Source of the DNA: Bacteroidota bacterium
GTDB lineage: Bacteria; Bacteroidota; Bacteroidia; Palsa-965
DNA length: 64,000 bases
Reading direction: 5' to 3'
Assembly (NCBI GenBank): GCA_016194975.1
Contig: JACQAM010000018.1
Span: 43,901 to 107,900, forward strand
Part shown: positions 25,405-34,476 of the stretch, in pieces
Numbering within the stretch: the first letter of the stretch is position 1
Layout: each line of letters starts with the position of its first letter
Notes under the pieces: model-generated
Told to the model about the DNA's origin: nothing
Databases searched by the model: none
The model's input: the letters and a program-made list of their open reading frames with translations, nothing else
Made by a program: the position numbers and the translations under genes

Positions 25405-26534
25405 GCCGCACTGAAAATAAATCAAGTGAAAAAAAACGCATTCTTTTTTTCACGCCGTATTCCGGGAGAACCGGATCGGAGATGATGCTGTATGCTGTTC
25501 TGCGGAATCTCGACAAAACACTTTTTGATGTGCAGCTCATTTCACTGCGCGACGGGGAACTTGCTTCCGATAAAAAAAATGATTTCGATATTATTTCTCT
25601 TCACGAAACTTCGCTGGCGGCAAGAACGGAAAATTATATCCGCAGGAAAATTACCGGCATTACCAATCTGGAAAAAAAAGTAATGGAAGTGCATCGCACT
25701 TTCCGACCGCATGCGTGGTACCTGAATACGATCGTCATGCCTGAAGTGGCATCCATTGCCACCAAGCATAAGATTCCATTTGTACTTCATTTTCACGAAT
25801 TGCAATCGCAGTTCAATCTTATTTTCGATCACGACCTGGAAATGCAGGCAACCAAAAGTCTTTTCAATATCGGTTGTGCGAAAGTGGTGTGTGGTGTCAT
25901 AGAAAAATTAACCGGAAGAAAAGCAGAATTACTTTATGAATGCGTTGATCTTTCTTCCGTGAAAGTGAAGAAAGAAACCGGGAAACGTTTTCTCTCCGAA
26001 AACAATATTCCCGCCGGGAACAAGATCGTTATCATGAGCGGGCAGCGATCAGAAATAAAGGGATTCGATATTTTTATTCGCGTTGCAGAAAAACTCCGCG
26101 CGAAAAAATTTCATTTCCTCTGGCTGGGCGCTTCGAAGAACACGGGGTTCAATCTCTATTGGGAAAAGATCGCTTCCGGAATGAAAAATGTAACGCTCGC
26201 TCATCCTTCTCCTTCCGATTATTATTCGATTCTCGATCTCGCCGATCTTTTTTTCCTGAGTTCGCATTCTGATCCTTTTCCACTCGTAATGACCGAAGCT
26301 GCATTTCTCGGCAAACCAATCATTGCTCTTGATTCGGGCGGTGCTTCCGAATTCTGCACTCCCGGAACAGGAAAAATAATTTCATCGTGGAATACAGATG
26401 ATATTGCCAATGAAATCGGAAATTACATCGGTTCGCAGCAAGATACTTCGCTTTCTGTTTCCCGCGCGAAAGAATTCGAAGCAGCGTTGCAGGCAAAAAA
26501 GCTGGAAGAAATTCTCATTCGCCATTTATCCTGA
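25401..26534 (+). CDS. Glycosyltransferase family 4 (GT-B fold)
   Basis: 377 aa from ATG 25401, overlapping the previous stop. N-terminal Rossmann half FFTPYSGRTGSEMMLYAVLR; C-terminal donor half VIMSGQRSEIKGFDIFIRVAEKL and the GT4 E-x7-E region DLFFLSSHSDPFPLVMTEAAFLGKPIIAL. It adds a sugar from a nucleotide donor to the growing glycan on the cytoplasmic side. Specificity cannot be read from sequence. Confidence 0.88.
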   Translation: MSRTENKSSEKKRILFFTPYSGRTGSEMMLYAVLRNLDKTLFDVQLISLRDGELASDKKNDFDIISLHETSLAARTENYIRRKITGITNLEKKVMEVHRTFRPHAWYLNTIVMPEVASIATKHKIPFVLHFHELQSQFNLIFDHDLEMQATKSLFNIGCAKVVCGVIEKLTGRKAELLYECVDLSSVKVKKETGKRFLSENNIPAGNKIVIMSGQRSEIKGFDIFIRVAEKLRAKKFHFLWLGASKNTGFNLYWEKIASGMKNVTLAHPSPSDYYSILDLADLFFLSSHSDPFPLVMTEAAFLGKPIIALDSGGASEFCTPGTGKIISSWNTDDIANEIGNYIGSQQDTSLSVSRAKEFEAALQAKKLEEILIRHLS

Positions 26535-26544
26535 TCATTAAAAG

Positions 26545-27426
26545 ATGTCCTCGCCTAAGGTATCGGTCATTATCGTCAACTACAACACGTACACACTCAC
26601 GCGCGCGTGCATCGCATCCGTGATCCGTTTTACCAAAGAAATTTCTTTCGAGATCATTCTTGTGGACAATGGATCGACTGAAAAAAAAGAAGGTGAATTT
26701 CTCAAAGAATTTCCCGGCGTTATTTATTTACATTCCGAAAAAAATTCCGGTTTTGCATCAGGAAATAATATCGGCATTGCAAAAGCCAATGGAGAAATTA
26801 TTCTTTTACTCAACAGCGATACGGAACTGAAAGAAGATTCGATCAGTTATTGTTACAAAAAATTAAACGAGGAGGAACAAACGGCCGTACTCACGTGCAT
26901 GCTCATTTTTCCCAATGGAGAGATCCAGCACCAGTGCCAGCGTTTCCCTTCTCTGTTCCGTGAATTCCTGCTCGCGACAAGATTGATCCGTTGCTTTTGG
27001 CGCGCATCACGCGGAAAATATTTTCTCGGTGTATGGTTCGATCATCTATCCCCGCGTTCCGTGGATTCCGTGTGGGGAACTTTTTTTATGTTCCGGAAAA
27101 AAGAACTGGATATCTTCTCAAATAAAAAACTTCCGGAAACTTATTTCATGTATGAAGAAGATGTAGAATGGTGTTATGCGTTCCGTAAAAGAGGAAAAAA
27201 TATTTTTTATGATCCCGGAACAAAAGTCGTTCATCACATGGGCGGATCGGTGATGGAAGATAAAATGCAGAAGATGTTTGTGAATGAAAAAGATTTTATC
27301 ATTCGTAATCATGGAAAATTTTACTGGAAGTGCTGGAAATTTTTCCGCCTGCTTAATTACAGGATATCGAAGAGGAATAACCCGTTGTATGAGGGGCTGT
27401 ATGAGGTTTTGAGAAAAATAGTGTGA
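26545..27426 (+). CDS. Glycosyltransferase family 2 (rhamnosyltransferase-like)
   Basis: 293 aa. GT-A start VSVIIVNYNTYTLTRACI, donor-binding ILVDNGSTE, NSGFASGNNIGIAKANGEIILLLNSDTEL (the NSD replaces the usual DxD), VWGTFFMFRK and MYEEDVEWCYAFRKRGKNIFY. This set of motifs is typical of GT2 enzymes annotated as rhamnosyltransferases. It lies 10 bp after the previous gene and is followed by a 196-bp non-coding gap, the first break in the operon. Confidence 0.9.
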   Translation: MSSPKVSVIIVNYNTYTLTRACIASVIRFTKEISFEIILVDNGSTEKKEGEFLKEFPGVIYLHSEKNSGFASGNNIGIAKANGEIILLLNSDTELKEDSISYCYKKLNEEEQTAVLTCMLIFPNGEIQHQCQRFPSLFREFLLATRLIRCFWRASRGKYFLGVWFDHLSPRSVDSVWGTFFMFRKKELDIFSNKKLPETYFMYEEDVEWCYAFRKRGKNIFYDPGTKVVHHMGGSVMEDKMQKMFVNEKDFIIRNHGKFYWKCWKFFRLLNYRISKRNNPLYEGLYEVLRKIV

Positions 27427-27436
27427 ATGGATGCTT

Positions 27437-27491
27437 CTTCGTGCCTTGGTGGCAAGAAAGTTTTTTGTCACTAAGGCGCAAGGACACGAAG
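27437..27491. repeat. Imperfect palindromic repeat inside the polysaccharide operon
   Basis: Outer arms CTTCGTG/CACGAAG are perfect, with internal CCTT/AAGG pairing. The sequence (CTTCGTGCCTTGGTGGC ... CACTAAGGCGCAAGGACACGAAG) resembles the repeats at 12771 and 56861. The rest of the 27427-27622 gap has a C-rich stretch and no gene that I can see. Confidence 0.55.
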
Positions 27492-27622
27492 TTGAACCGC
27501 AAAAGAACAAGCCGAACAAATAATCCTCACCCCCCCAACCCGCCTTTCTTTCGTAAATTCGTTCCATCGAAAAGGATCCCTCTATTCCCCCGAATCCTTC
27601 GCCTGCACCCGATGATCCGGCG

Positions 27623-28567
27623 TTGCAGTTGAGCATCATTCTTCCTACCAAAGACAGGCAGAAAATTCTTTTTCAGTCGCTCGAAACTTTGATCAGTTCT
27701 ACCAATGCTGTCCATTGTGAGATTTTTATTATTGACAATTCGGAAACTTCTTCGATTACTCTTCCCTCTCATTTGCAGAAGAAAAATATCTGCGTAGAAA
27801 AAAATCCCGGCAACCGCAACAGTGTTTTCTCTTCGCGGAATTTCGGCGCGTCACTCTCCAAGGGAAAAACTCTTCTCTTCATGGATGATGACATACTCTG
27901 CACACCCGAAAGCATAAAGTTCATCCTGGAGTTTCACCGCGATCATGCTTCAACCGCTGCCAACGTGAGCTGGGAATATCCGCCTGCACTCGTAGAAAAA
28001 CTCAGGAAGAATTTCTTCGGAAAATTTCTTATCCGCTCAGGATTCACATCGATGAAAGAATTAATGAAAGAAAATAAATGGAAAGAAAATTGTGTTTTTG
28101 AATCGGGAGAAGTGGCGAGTTATTTTCTTTCTATCGATAAAAAAGATTTTTTTCTTTGTGGCGGATACGACGAACGGCATTTGCACGAAGGAACAGATAT
28201 TGATCTTATCGAACGTTTGCGCAACAACAACATCCGCATGTACATCAATTCGGAACTTTGCATTTTTCATAATGAAGAAGACCGGATAGAAATGAAAAAC
28301 TGGATGGAACGAAAAAAACGCTTCGGTGAGATCTCTGCTCATGCCGTGAACATGGGAAGAAGCGAAGGGCATGAACTTCATTATACTGCCAGGAGGAGAT
28401 TTGCTTTTAATTTAATCTATTTTTTCCGCTCTCCTATACGCTTTTTCATCGGTTGCATGCCTGCTAATTGGACTTTCATTGATAAATTTATGTTCCGTAC
28501 TGCGGACGCGCTCACGGGCGCATACATACACAAGGGCTATTCTTCAACGATCAAAAAAAAGAACTGA
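27623..28567 (+). CDS. Glycosyltransferase family 2
   Basis: 314 aa with TTG 27623 as the first recognised start. The frame is open back to a stop at 27554 but holds no ATG or GTG, so the start is uncertain. GT-A motifs: LSIILPTKDRQKILFQSLETL, IFIIDNSE, FSSRNFGASLSKGKTLLFMDDDI (DDD metal site), CGGYDERHLHEGTDIDLIERL. The C-terminus carries a hydrophobic stretch (FAFNLIYFFRSPIRFFIGC). It transfers a sugar of unknown identity. Confidence 0.85.
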   Translation: MQLSIILPTKDRQKILFQSLETLISSTNAVHCEIFIIDNSETSSITLPSHLQKKNICVEKNPGNRNSVFSSRNFGASLSKGKTLLFMDDDILCTPESIKFILEFHRDHASTAANVSWEYPPALVEKLRKNFFGKFLIRSGFTSMKELMKENKWKENCVFESGEVASYFLSIDKKDFFLCGGYDERHLHEGTDIDLIERLRNNNIRMYINSELCIFHNEEDRIEMKNWMERKKRFGEISAHAVNMGRSEGHELHYTARRRFAFNLIYFFRSPIRFFIGCMPANWTFIDKFMFRTADALTGAYIHKGYSSTIKKKN

Positions 28568-28573
28568 ATACGT

Positions 28574-29527
28574 ATGGAACGAATGCTGATCACAGGAGGT
28601 ACAGGTTTTCTCGGGCGCGCGCTCGCGGTGAAACTGAAAAATAAATTCGAGGTGCTTATTTGCGGAAGAAATAATTCACAGAATTCATTCGCGCAAATGC
28701 AGACGGGATGTAAAGCCGTGCCGATGGATGTAGCGCGCATTGAATCGGTGAAAGATATTTTTTATTCCTTCCAACCTCATCACGTGATCCACGCGGCTGC
28801 AACAAAATTCGTGGATATCTCCGAAAAAGAACCGTTCGAAGCGATCGATATCAACGTGATCGGTTCCGAAAATATTGCACGCATGGCGATCGAACACCAA
28901 TGTAAAACGGTGATCGGAATTTCCACCGATAAAGCGGCGCCACCGGTTTCAAATACGTATGCGCTTACGAAGGCGCTCATGGAAAGAACTTTTTGCGCGC
29001 TCGATGCAAAAACAAAAACGCATTTCGCCTGTGTGCGCTTCGGGAACATCGCCTGGTCGAGCGGATCTGTTTTCCCGATCTGGAAAAAAATGGCGGCGAT
29101 GAATAAAAAAATTGAAACAACCGGCTCGCACATGCGAAGATATCTTCTTACTGTTGAAGAAGCGGCGGACCTTGTTATTCTCGCTCATGAAAATATAAAT
29201 GAAGTAAAAGGAGGCGTTCTGATCCGTGACATGAAAGCGCTGCAGATCGAAGACGTGTTGAAAATTTTTGCAGCTAATTCAAATGTTCCGTGGGAAAAAA
29301 TTGCGCCGCGCCCGGGCGAGCGTGAAGATGAATTTCTCCTCGGGGAAACGGAACTTCGTTATTCGGAGAAAAAAGTTTTCGGCGGCATCACGCATTATCT
29401 TTTCACACCCAATAAAATTTCAGCGCAACCGGTCACTGAAATACTTTCCACTTTAACTGCCCCGCGTTTTTCGGAAGAAGAATTGAAAATGCTCGTAAAA
29501 GAACCAGAAAATATACTGGTACAGTGA
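28574..29527 (+). CDS. NAD-dependent sugar epimerase/dehydratase (PseB/CapD-like short form)
   Basis: 317 aa extended SDR: NAD loop ITGGTGFLGRAL, VIHAAATKFVDISEKEP, GISTDKAAPPVSNTYALTKALMER (the STDKA signature and catalytic Y-x3-K of UDP-GlcNAc 4,6-dehydratase-type enzymes) and FACVRFGNIAWSSGSVFPIWKKM. It therefore probably makes a 4-keto-6-deoxy sugar nucleotide or epimerises one. Its stop overlaps the next start by one base (TGATG). Confidence 0.85.
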   Translation: MERMLITGGTGFLGRALAVKLKNKFEVLICGRNNSQNSFAQMQTGCKAVPMDVARIESVKDIFYSFQPHHVIHAAATKFVDISEKEPFEAIDINVIGSENIARMAIEHQCKTVIGISTDKAAPPVSNTYALTKALMERTFCALDAKTKTHFACVRFGNIAWSSGSVFPIWKKMAAMNKKIETTGSHMRRYLLTVEEAADLVILAHENINEVKGGVLIRDMKALQIEDVLKIFAANSNVPWEKIAPRPGEREDEFLLGETELRYSEKKVFGGITHYLFTPNKISAQPVTEILSTLTAPRFSEEELKMLVKEPENILVQ

Positions 29528-30207
29528 TGGAAGAAAAAAAAATACGTCACGCGCTCATCATGGCTGCGGGCAGGGGCATGCGCATGATGCCGCTCACCGG
29601 AACCGTTCCGAAACCATTGGTAAAACTGAATGGCGTAACGCTTATTTCAAAAGGAATAAATTTTTTACGGAATAATATTCCCAACATCCACATCACGGTC
29701 GGTTATAAAGGAAATGAAGTGGCGGAGCACGTTTCAGAATTGGGCGTGAATTCTGTTTTCAATACCGAGGGACATGGCAATGCGTGGTGGATCTACAATA
29801 CGCTGATGAAAGATCTCAATGAACCGGTGCTTGTTCTCACTTGCGACAATATCGTGGATCTCGATATTTCGCTTCTCTCGAAAGATTATTTTTCATTCGG
29901 CGCTCCTGCATGTCTCGTTGTTCCCGTGAAACCTGTGCAAGGACTTGATGGCGATTTTATTTTTCATTCCTCCAATCGTGTTACGAAACTTTCGCGCACC
30001 GAAAAGAGTGATGTGTATTGTTCCGGGATTCAGATCCTCAACCCGGCTAAAGTGAATAGCGAAACTAAACCGACCGATAATTTTTACGAATTGTGGAATG
30101 AATTGATCGCAAAGCAAAAATTATTTTCCTCCAATATTTATCCGTCCAGGTGGACCGCGATCGATACGATGGAACAGTTGAATGACCTTTCCGAGAATTC
30201 AGAATGA
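29527..30207 (+). CDS. Sugar nucleotidyltransferase
   Basis: 226 aa from ATG 29527 (a GTG 3 bases earlier is rejected). The N-terminal signature ALIMAAGRGMRMMPLTGTVPKPLVKL is that of NTP-transferase sugar-1-phosphate nucleotidyltransferases, and the Asp of LVLTCDNIVDLD matches the metal site. The protein is short, so there is no left-handed beta-helix acyltransferase domain. It activates a sugar phosphate for the glycan pathway. The nucleotide and sugar are unknown. Confidence 0.88.
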   Translation: MEEKKIRHALIMAAGRGMRMMPLTGTVPKPLVKLNGVTLISKGINFLRNNIPNIHITVGYKGNEVAEHVSELGVNSVFNTEGHGNAWWIYNTLMKDLNEPVLVLTCDNIVDLDISLLSKDYFSFGAPACLVVPVKPVQGLDGDFIFHSSNRVTKLSRTEKSDVYCSGIQILNPAKVNSETKPTDNFYELWNELIAKQKLFSSNIYPSRWTAIDTMEQLNDLSENSE

Positions 30208-30231
30208 TCTTTTTACCAATGGAAACCGCGC

Positions 30232-31380
30232 ATGCCTGCTGAAAAAAAACACATTGTATGGGTGCTGGCCAATTGCAGCAGCGCTCCTTATTTCAGCTGG
30301 ATCGCAAAGCTCGCGGTTGATGATCCGGAATTCCGTTTCACTTTTGTAAATCTTTACCACGAAGAACCGGAAATGATCGCGGAGATGAAAGCGCTCGGAC
30401 ATGAGGCGCACTGGATAAAATTTGATCACACCAGAAGAATTTCTTCACTGCTCTCTGTTACTCCAAAACTCAAAAATTTTTTTTCAAAATTAAAACCAGC
30501 TGTTGTGCACACGCATCTTTTCGACGATTCGCTTCCTGCACTCACCGCCGCACGTCTTGCACGCGTGCCTATGCGCGTGATCACGAAAGGAGATACCGGT
30601 TTTCATTGGTATTTTGCGAAGAAAGGTGTCAAATATGACCGGCTCAATAATAACAACGCCACACACATCATTGCACTTTCTCAGGAGAGTAAAAAATTCA
30701 TCGGGGAAAAAGAAGGAGCAGACCTGAAAAAAATTTCATTGATCCCCCATGGAATTCCGGTCAATGAACTTTCTTTAATAAATGAACGTGCAGAAAAAAA
30801 ACTCAGGAAACAATTCAACCTTTCCGAAAAAGATACTGTGATCGGATCGGTTGCGCGCTTTGTAGAATGGAAAGGTTATCGTGCGATCGTGAATGCGGCA
30901 GAGATCGTTGTGAAAGAATTTCCAAATGCAAAATTCCTTCTTGCCGGAAATGGCCCGCAGCGGGAAGAAATAATTGAACTCATCCGGAAGAAAAAATTGG
31001 TAGAAAATATTATCGTTACCGGATGGATCGAACACGAAGACATGCCTTCCTTCTTCAGGATCATGGATGTTTTTCTTCACGCGGCGACTATGGAACCATT
31101 TGGTTTTGTAATTGCAGAAGCAATGGCAAACCGGGTGCCGGTAGTTTCCGCTACGACAGGCGCTGCAGCTGACGTGATCGAAAATGGCAAAAACGGGATG
31201 CTCATAGGTGAAGTGTCGGCGGAAAAAATTTCGGAAACGCTGAAAAAAATATTGCGGATGAGTCCGGATGAACGGAAAAAAATTGGAGAAGCTGCAGGAG
31301 AAACTGCCTGGCATAAATTTTCTATAGAACGCATGTGGCGCGATCATCTCGCACTTTACCGGAAAGGATCTGCAGAATGA
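30232..31380 (+). CDS. Glycosyltransferase family 4
   Basis: 382 aa. N-terminal KHIVWVLANCSSAPYFSWIAK and VVHTHLFDDSLPALTAARLA; C-terminal GSVARFVEWKGYRAIVNAAEIVV, LLAGNGPQREEI and the GT4 E-x7-E motif FLHAATMEPFGFVIAEAMANRVPVV. A retaining GT-B enzyme, cytoplasmic or membrane-associated. It overlaps the next gene by ATGA. Donor and acceptor are unknown. Confidence 0.9.
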   Translation: MPAEKKHIVWVLANCSSAPYFSWIAKLAVDDPEFRFTFVNLYHEEPEMIAEMKALGHEAHWIKFDHTRRISSLLSVTPKLKNFFSKLKPAVVHTHLFDDSLPALTAARLARVPMRVITKGDTGFHWYFAKKGVKYDRLNNNNATHIIALSQESKKFIGEKEGADLKKISLIPHGIPVNELSLINERAEKKLRKQFNLSEKDTVIGSVARFVEWKGYRAIVNAAEIVVKEFPNAKFLLAGNGPQREEIIELIRKKKLVENIIVTGWIEHEDMPSFFRIMDVFLHAATMEPFGFVIAEAMANRVPVVSATTGAAADVIENGKNGMLIGEVSAEKISETLKKILRMSPDERKKIGEAAGETAWHKFSIERMWRDHLALYRKGSAE

Positions 31381-32246
31381 AAGCTCCGGCCGTGTCGGTG
31401 GTCATCCCGCTCTATAATTCCGCTGCATTCATCGGGGAAACGATCCGATCTGTACTACAACAACATTTTTCAGAACTGGAACTGATCGTTGTCGATGACG
31501 GCTCGACGGATGATTCGGCAAACGTGGTGAAAAAAATAAACGATAGCCGCTTAAAATATTTTCATCAGAAAAATAAAGGTGTGAGTGCCGCAAGAAATTA
31601 CGGGATAAAAAATGCTTCCGGAAAATTCATTGCTCTGCTCGACGCCGATGATGTGATGTTGCCCGAAAATATTTCGCGGAAAGTTAAAACGCTGGAAACT
31701 CATCCGGAAGCAGATTTTGCTTTCAGTGATGTGCGCATTATCAGCAATGATAAAAATGAAAATGAAATGATTCTTCACGGAAAAAACAAGGACCTGCTGA
31801 ACGAACTCCTCCTCTGGGAAAGCGATGTCATTCCTAATTCCTGCAGCAATCTCGTCTTCCGGAAAAATATTTCTGATAAAGGAATTCAGTTCGACGAAAC
31901 CTTATCGACCGCCGCTGACCAGGACTTCAGTATTCAACTCGCTGCGAAGTATGAAGGCATTCACCTCCCGGAAGTTCTTTCACTTTACCGGAAGCATGCC
32001 GGTGGAATGAGCCGGAATATTTCCGTGATGGAAAAAGATCACATTGCGGTTTACAACAAAACAAGAATGGAAAATCTCTTCACATCGACTTCCTTCAGGC
32101 GGAAATGTTTTTCAAATTTATATCTTGTACTTGCAGGAAGCTGGTGGGTGAATGGCGGAAACAAACGGCGCGCTTTACGTTTTATGTTTCTTGCCGTGTT
32201 CACGCGGCCATTATCTTTTTTCAAACTTCTGAAAAAAATATTTTGA
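31377..32246 (+). CDS. Glycosyltransferase family 2
   Basis: 289 aa from ATG 31377, chosen over an in-frame codon at 31335 because MKAPAVSVVIPLYNSAAFIG is the standard GT2 start. Motifs: LIVVDDGSTDDSANVV, NKGVSAARNYGIKNASGKFIALLDADDVM (DAD metal site), TLSTAADQDFSIQLA and LYRKHAGGMS. The C-terminus is hydrophobic/basic and probably membrane-associated. It overlaps its neighbours on both sides. Confidence 0.92.
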   Translation: MKAPAVSVVIPLYNSAAFIGETIRSVLQQHFSELELIVVDDGSTDDSANVVKKINDSRLKYFHQKNKGVSAARNYGIKNASGKFIALLDADDVMLPENISRKVKTLETHPEADFAFSDVRIISNDKNENEMILHGKNKDLLNELLLWESDVIPNSCSNLVFRKNISDKGIQFDETLSTAADQDFSIQLAAKYEGIHLPEVLSLYRKHAGGMSRNISVMEKDHIAVYNKTRMENLFTSTSFRRKCFSNLYLVLAGSWWVNGGNKRRALRFMFLAVFTRPLSFFKLLKKIF

Positions 32247-33442
32247 GAAATATTCTCGTCATAACCTGGTGGCCTTTTTCCGATGCGCTTGTGCAGGCCT
32301 ACACGCTTCCGTACGTGCGCCTCATCCGCAATGAACTCACTGAAAAAGAAAACATTTTTCTTGTCACGCTTGAAAAACGTTCTCCCGATGATGGAAAATT
32401 CCGGAAGATAGATGAACGCATTTTTCATTTGCCGCTTTCTTACAGCGCGCCTGGACTGAAAGGATATTTCGGATGGAAAAACAAACTGAATATCCTGGAA
32501 AATTTCATCCACGAAAATAAGATCACACACCTGCATACGTGGTGCGCACCTGCGGGCGGAATCGGCTGGAAACTGAAAATGCGGACCAAACTTCCGCTCA
32601 TTGCCGATAGTTTCGAACCACATGCCGATCCGATGGTGGAAACAGGAACGTGGAAAAAAAACGGGCCGGCTTATGCCGTTCTCAAAAAATGGGAAACGAA
32701 TCTTGCGAATGATGCCGATATTCTCATTGCAAATTCTCCGGCTATGCGATCCTGGGCAGAAAAAAATTACGGGATGAAACGTGAAGTCGCTCATGTGAAA
32801 CCGGCATGCGTTGACACGAAACTTTTTTCCGATTCAAAAAGAAAAAATAAACTTTTACTGAAACAGTTCGGCTTCGAAGGAAAAACTGTTCTGGTTTACG
32901 CCGGAAAATTCGGCGGACTTTATTATGATAAAGAATCCTTTGAATTTTTCCGCGCCTGTTATAATCACTGGAAAGATGAATTGAGAATACTCGTTCTCAC
33001 TCCGCAGGACAGGGAAATGATCCTTGCGCACGCAAAAGAAGCTGGCATTCCGCCGGATATTATCACAGTGAAATTTGTTCCGCATAACGAAATGCCTGAT
33101 CATATAGGGCTTGGTGATTTTGGATTTTGCCCCATCATCCCTACTGCATCGCGTCGTGCATGTTCGCCCATCAAGAACGGGGAATATTGGGCAATGGGAT
33201 TACCTTTGGTAATCTGCAAAGGAGTTTCAGTCGATGATGAAATTGTAGAATCGGCGAATGCAGGCGCCGTATTGGAATCAATGAATGAAAATGAATACAA
33301 AAAAGCGATCGCTGTGATCAACACTATCCTGAAAGAAAACGAAAAGGAACGTGTGAGCCGTATCAGGAAGATCGCAGAAGAATATCGTTCCTATTCCATT
33401 GCGCAAAAAATATATCATACGATCTACGGAAAAAATAAATGA
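32243..33442 (+). CDS. Glycosyltransferase (GT-B, family 4-like)
   Basis: 399 aa if it starts at TTG 32243, which overlaps the previous stop as TTGA; the upstream extension to 32105 only reads through the neighbour in another frame. The chosen start gives LRNILVITWWPFSDALVQ. Later blocks: VLVYAGKFGGLYYDKESFEFFRA, VPHNEMPDHIGLGDFGFCP and GEYWAMGLPLVICKGVSVDDEIVE, consistent with a GT4-like donor domain. It ends 4 bases inside galE. The family call is good; specificity is unknown. Confidence 0.82.
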   Translation: MRNILVITWWPFSDALVQAYTLPYVRLIRNELTEKENIFLVTLEKRSPDDGKFRKIDERIFHLPLSYSAPGLKGYFGWKNKLNILENFIHENKITHLHTWCAPAGGIGWKLKMRTKLPLIADSFEPHADPMVETGTWKKNGPAYAVLKKWETNLANDADILIANSPAMRSWAEKNYGMKREVAHVKPACVDTKLFSDSKRKNKLLLKQFGFEGKTVLVYAGKFGGLYYDKESFEFFRACYNHWKDELRILVLTPQDREMILAHAKEAGIPPDIITVKFVPHNEMPDHIGLGDFGFCPIIPTASRRACSPIKNGEYWAMGLPLVICKGVSVDDEIVESANAGAVLESMNENEYKKAIAVINTILKENEKERVSRIRKIAEEYRSYSIAQKIYHTIYGKNK

Positions 33443-34476
33443 GTACGAAGAAAAAAATAATAGTTACCGGAGGAGCAGGTTATATTGGCTCGCATACGAT
33501 CATCGGGCTGATGACTTCGGAGGAAACCGAAGTGATTTCCATTGACAATTATTCCAATTCATCGGAAAAAACTTACGACCGCATAGAAGAGATCACCGGG
33601 AAAAAACCGCGTTATTACAATTGCGATCTCTGCGATGAAAAAAATCTGCGCGCAATTTTCAACACGGAAAAAAATATTGACGGCATCATTCATTTCGCTG
33701 CTTTTAAATCTGTTCCGGAATCGGTAGCTGATCCATTATTGTATTACCGGAATAATATTCTTTCGCTATACAATCTTCTTTCGGTTTGCCGCGATGAAAA
33801 TATTTCCTGTTTTATTTTTTCTTCTTCCTGTTCGGTGTACGGAAATATCAGCAAACTGCCGGTGAATGAAGAAACGCCGCTTTCGAAACCGGAAAGCCCT
33901 TATGCCTCCACGAAGATCATGGGAGAACAAATGATGAATGATTTTTCTGCCTCCATGAAAGGAATGAGCTCGGTTGCGCTTCGTTATTTCAATCCGGTTG
34001 GTGCTCATCCCACAGGGCTGAACGGAGAATTGCCACGCAATCGCCCGAATAATTTATTTCCGGTAATCACGCAAACTGCAATAGGAAAATTAAAAGAGAT
34101 GACTGTTTTCGGAAATGATTATCCCACGCGCGACGGGACGTGCATACGCGATTACGTGCACGTGTGCGACATTGCGCAAGCGCATGTGTTCGCGATGAAT
34201 TATCTACTCAACGGAAAACAAACAAAACCATTCGACGTGATGAATCTTGGAACCGGCGATGGTGTGACCGTGATGGAAGCGATCGATGCATTTGAAAAAG
34301 CAACAGGCATTCGCCCGAATGTGCAAATGGGCGCGCGCCGTGCAGGAGATGTGGTTGCGATCTATTCCGATTGTGCAAAAGCAAAAAGTCTGCTCGGATG
34401 GAATGCAGCAACTGATCTGAACGAAATGGTGAGCAGTTCGTGGAAATGGGAACAACATCTGAAAAAAGAGATCTGA
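33439..34476 (+). CDS. galE: UDP-glucose 4-epimerase
   Basis: 345 aa, normal GalE length. TGGAGYIGSHT for NAD, SSSCSVYGN with catalytic Ser, YASTKIMGEQ with the Y-x3-K pair, ALRYFNPVGAHPTG, and DYPTRDGTCIRDYVHVCDIAQAHV are all GalE-specific. It interconverts UDP-Glc and UDP-Gal (possibly also the N-acetyl forms) to feed the glycosyltransferases of this operon. Confidence 0.96.
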   Translation: MSTKKKIIVTGGAGYIGSHTIIGLMTSEETEVISIDNYSNSSEKTYDRIEEITGKKPRYYNCDLCDEKNLRAIFNTEKNIDGIIHFAAFKSVPESVADPLLYYRNNILSLYNLLSVCRDENISCFIFSSSCSVYGNISKLPVNEETPLSKPESPYASTKIMGEQMMNDFSASMKGMSSVALRYFNPVGAHPTGLNGELPRNRPNNLFPVITQTAIGKLKEMTVFGNDYPTRDGTCIRDYVHVCDIAQAHVFAMNYLLNGKQTKPFDVMNLGTGDGVTVMEAIDAFEKATGIRPNVQMGARRAGDVVAIYSDCAKAKSLLGWNAATDLNEMVSSSWKWEQHLKKEI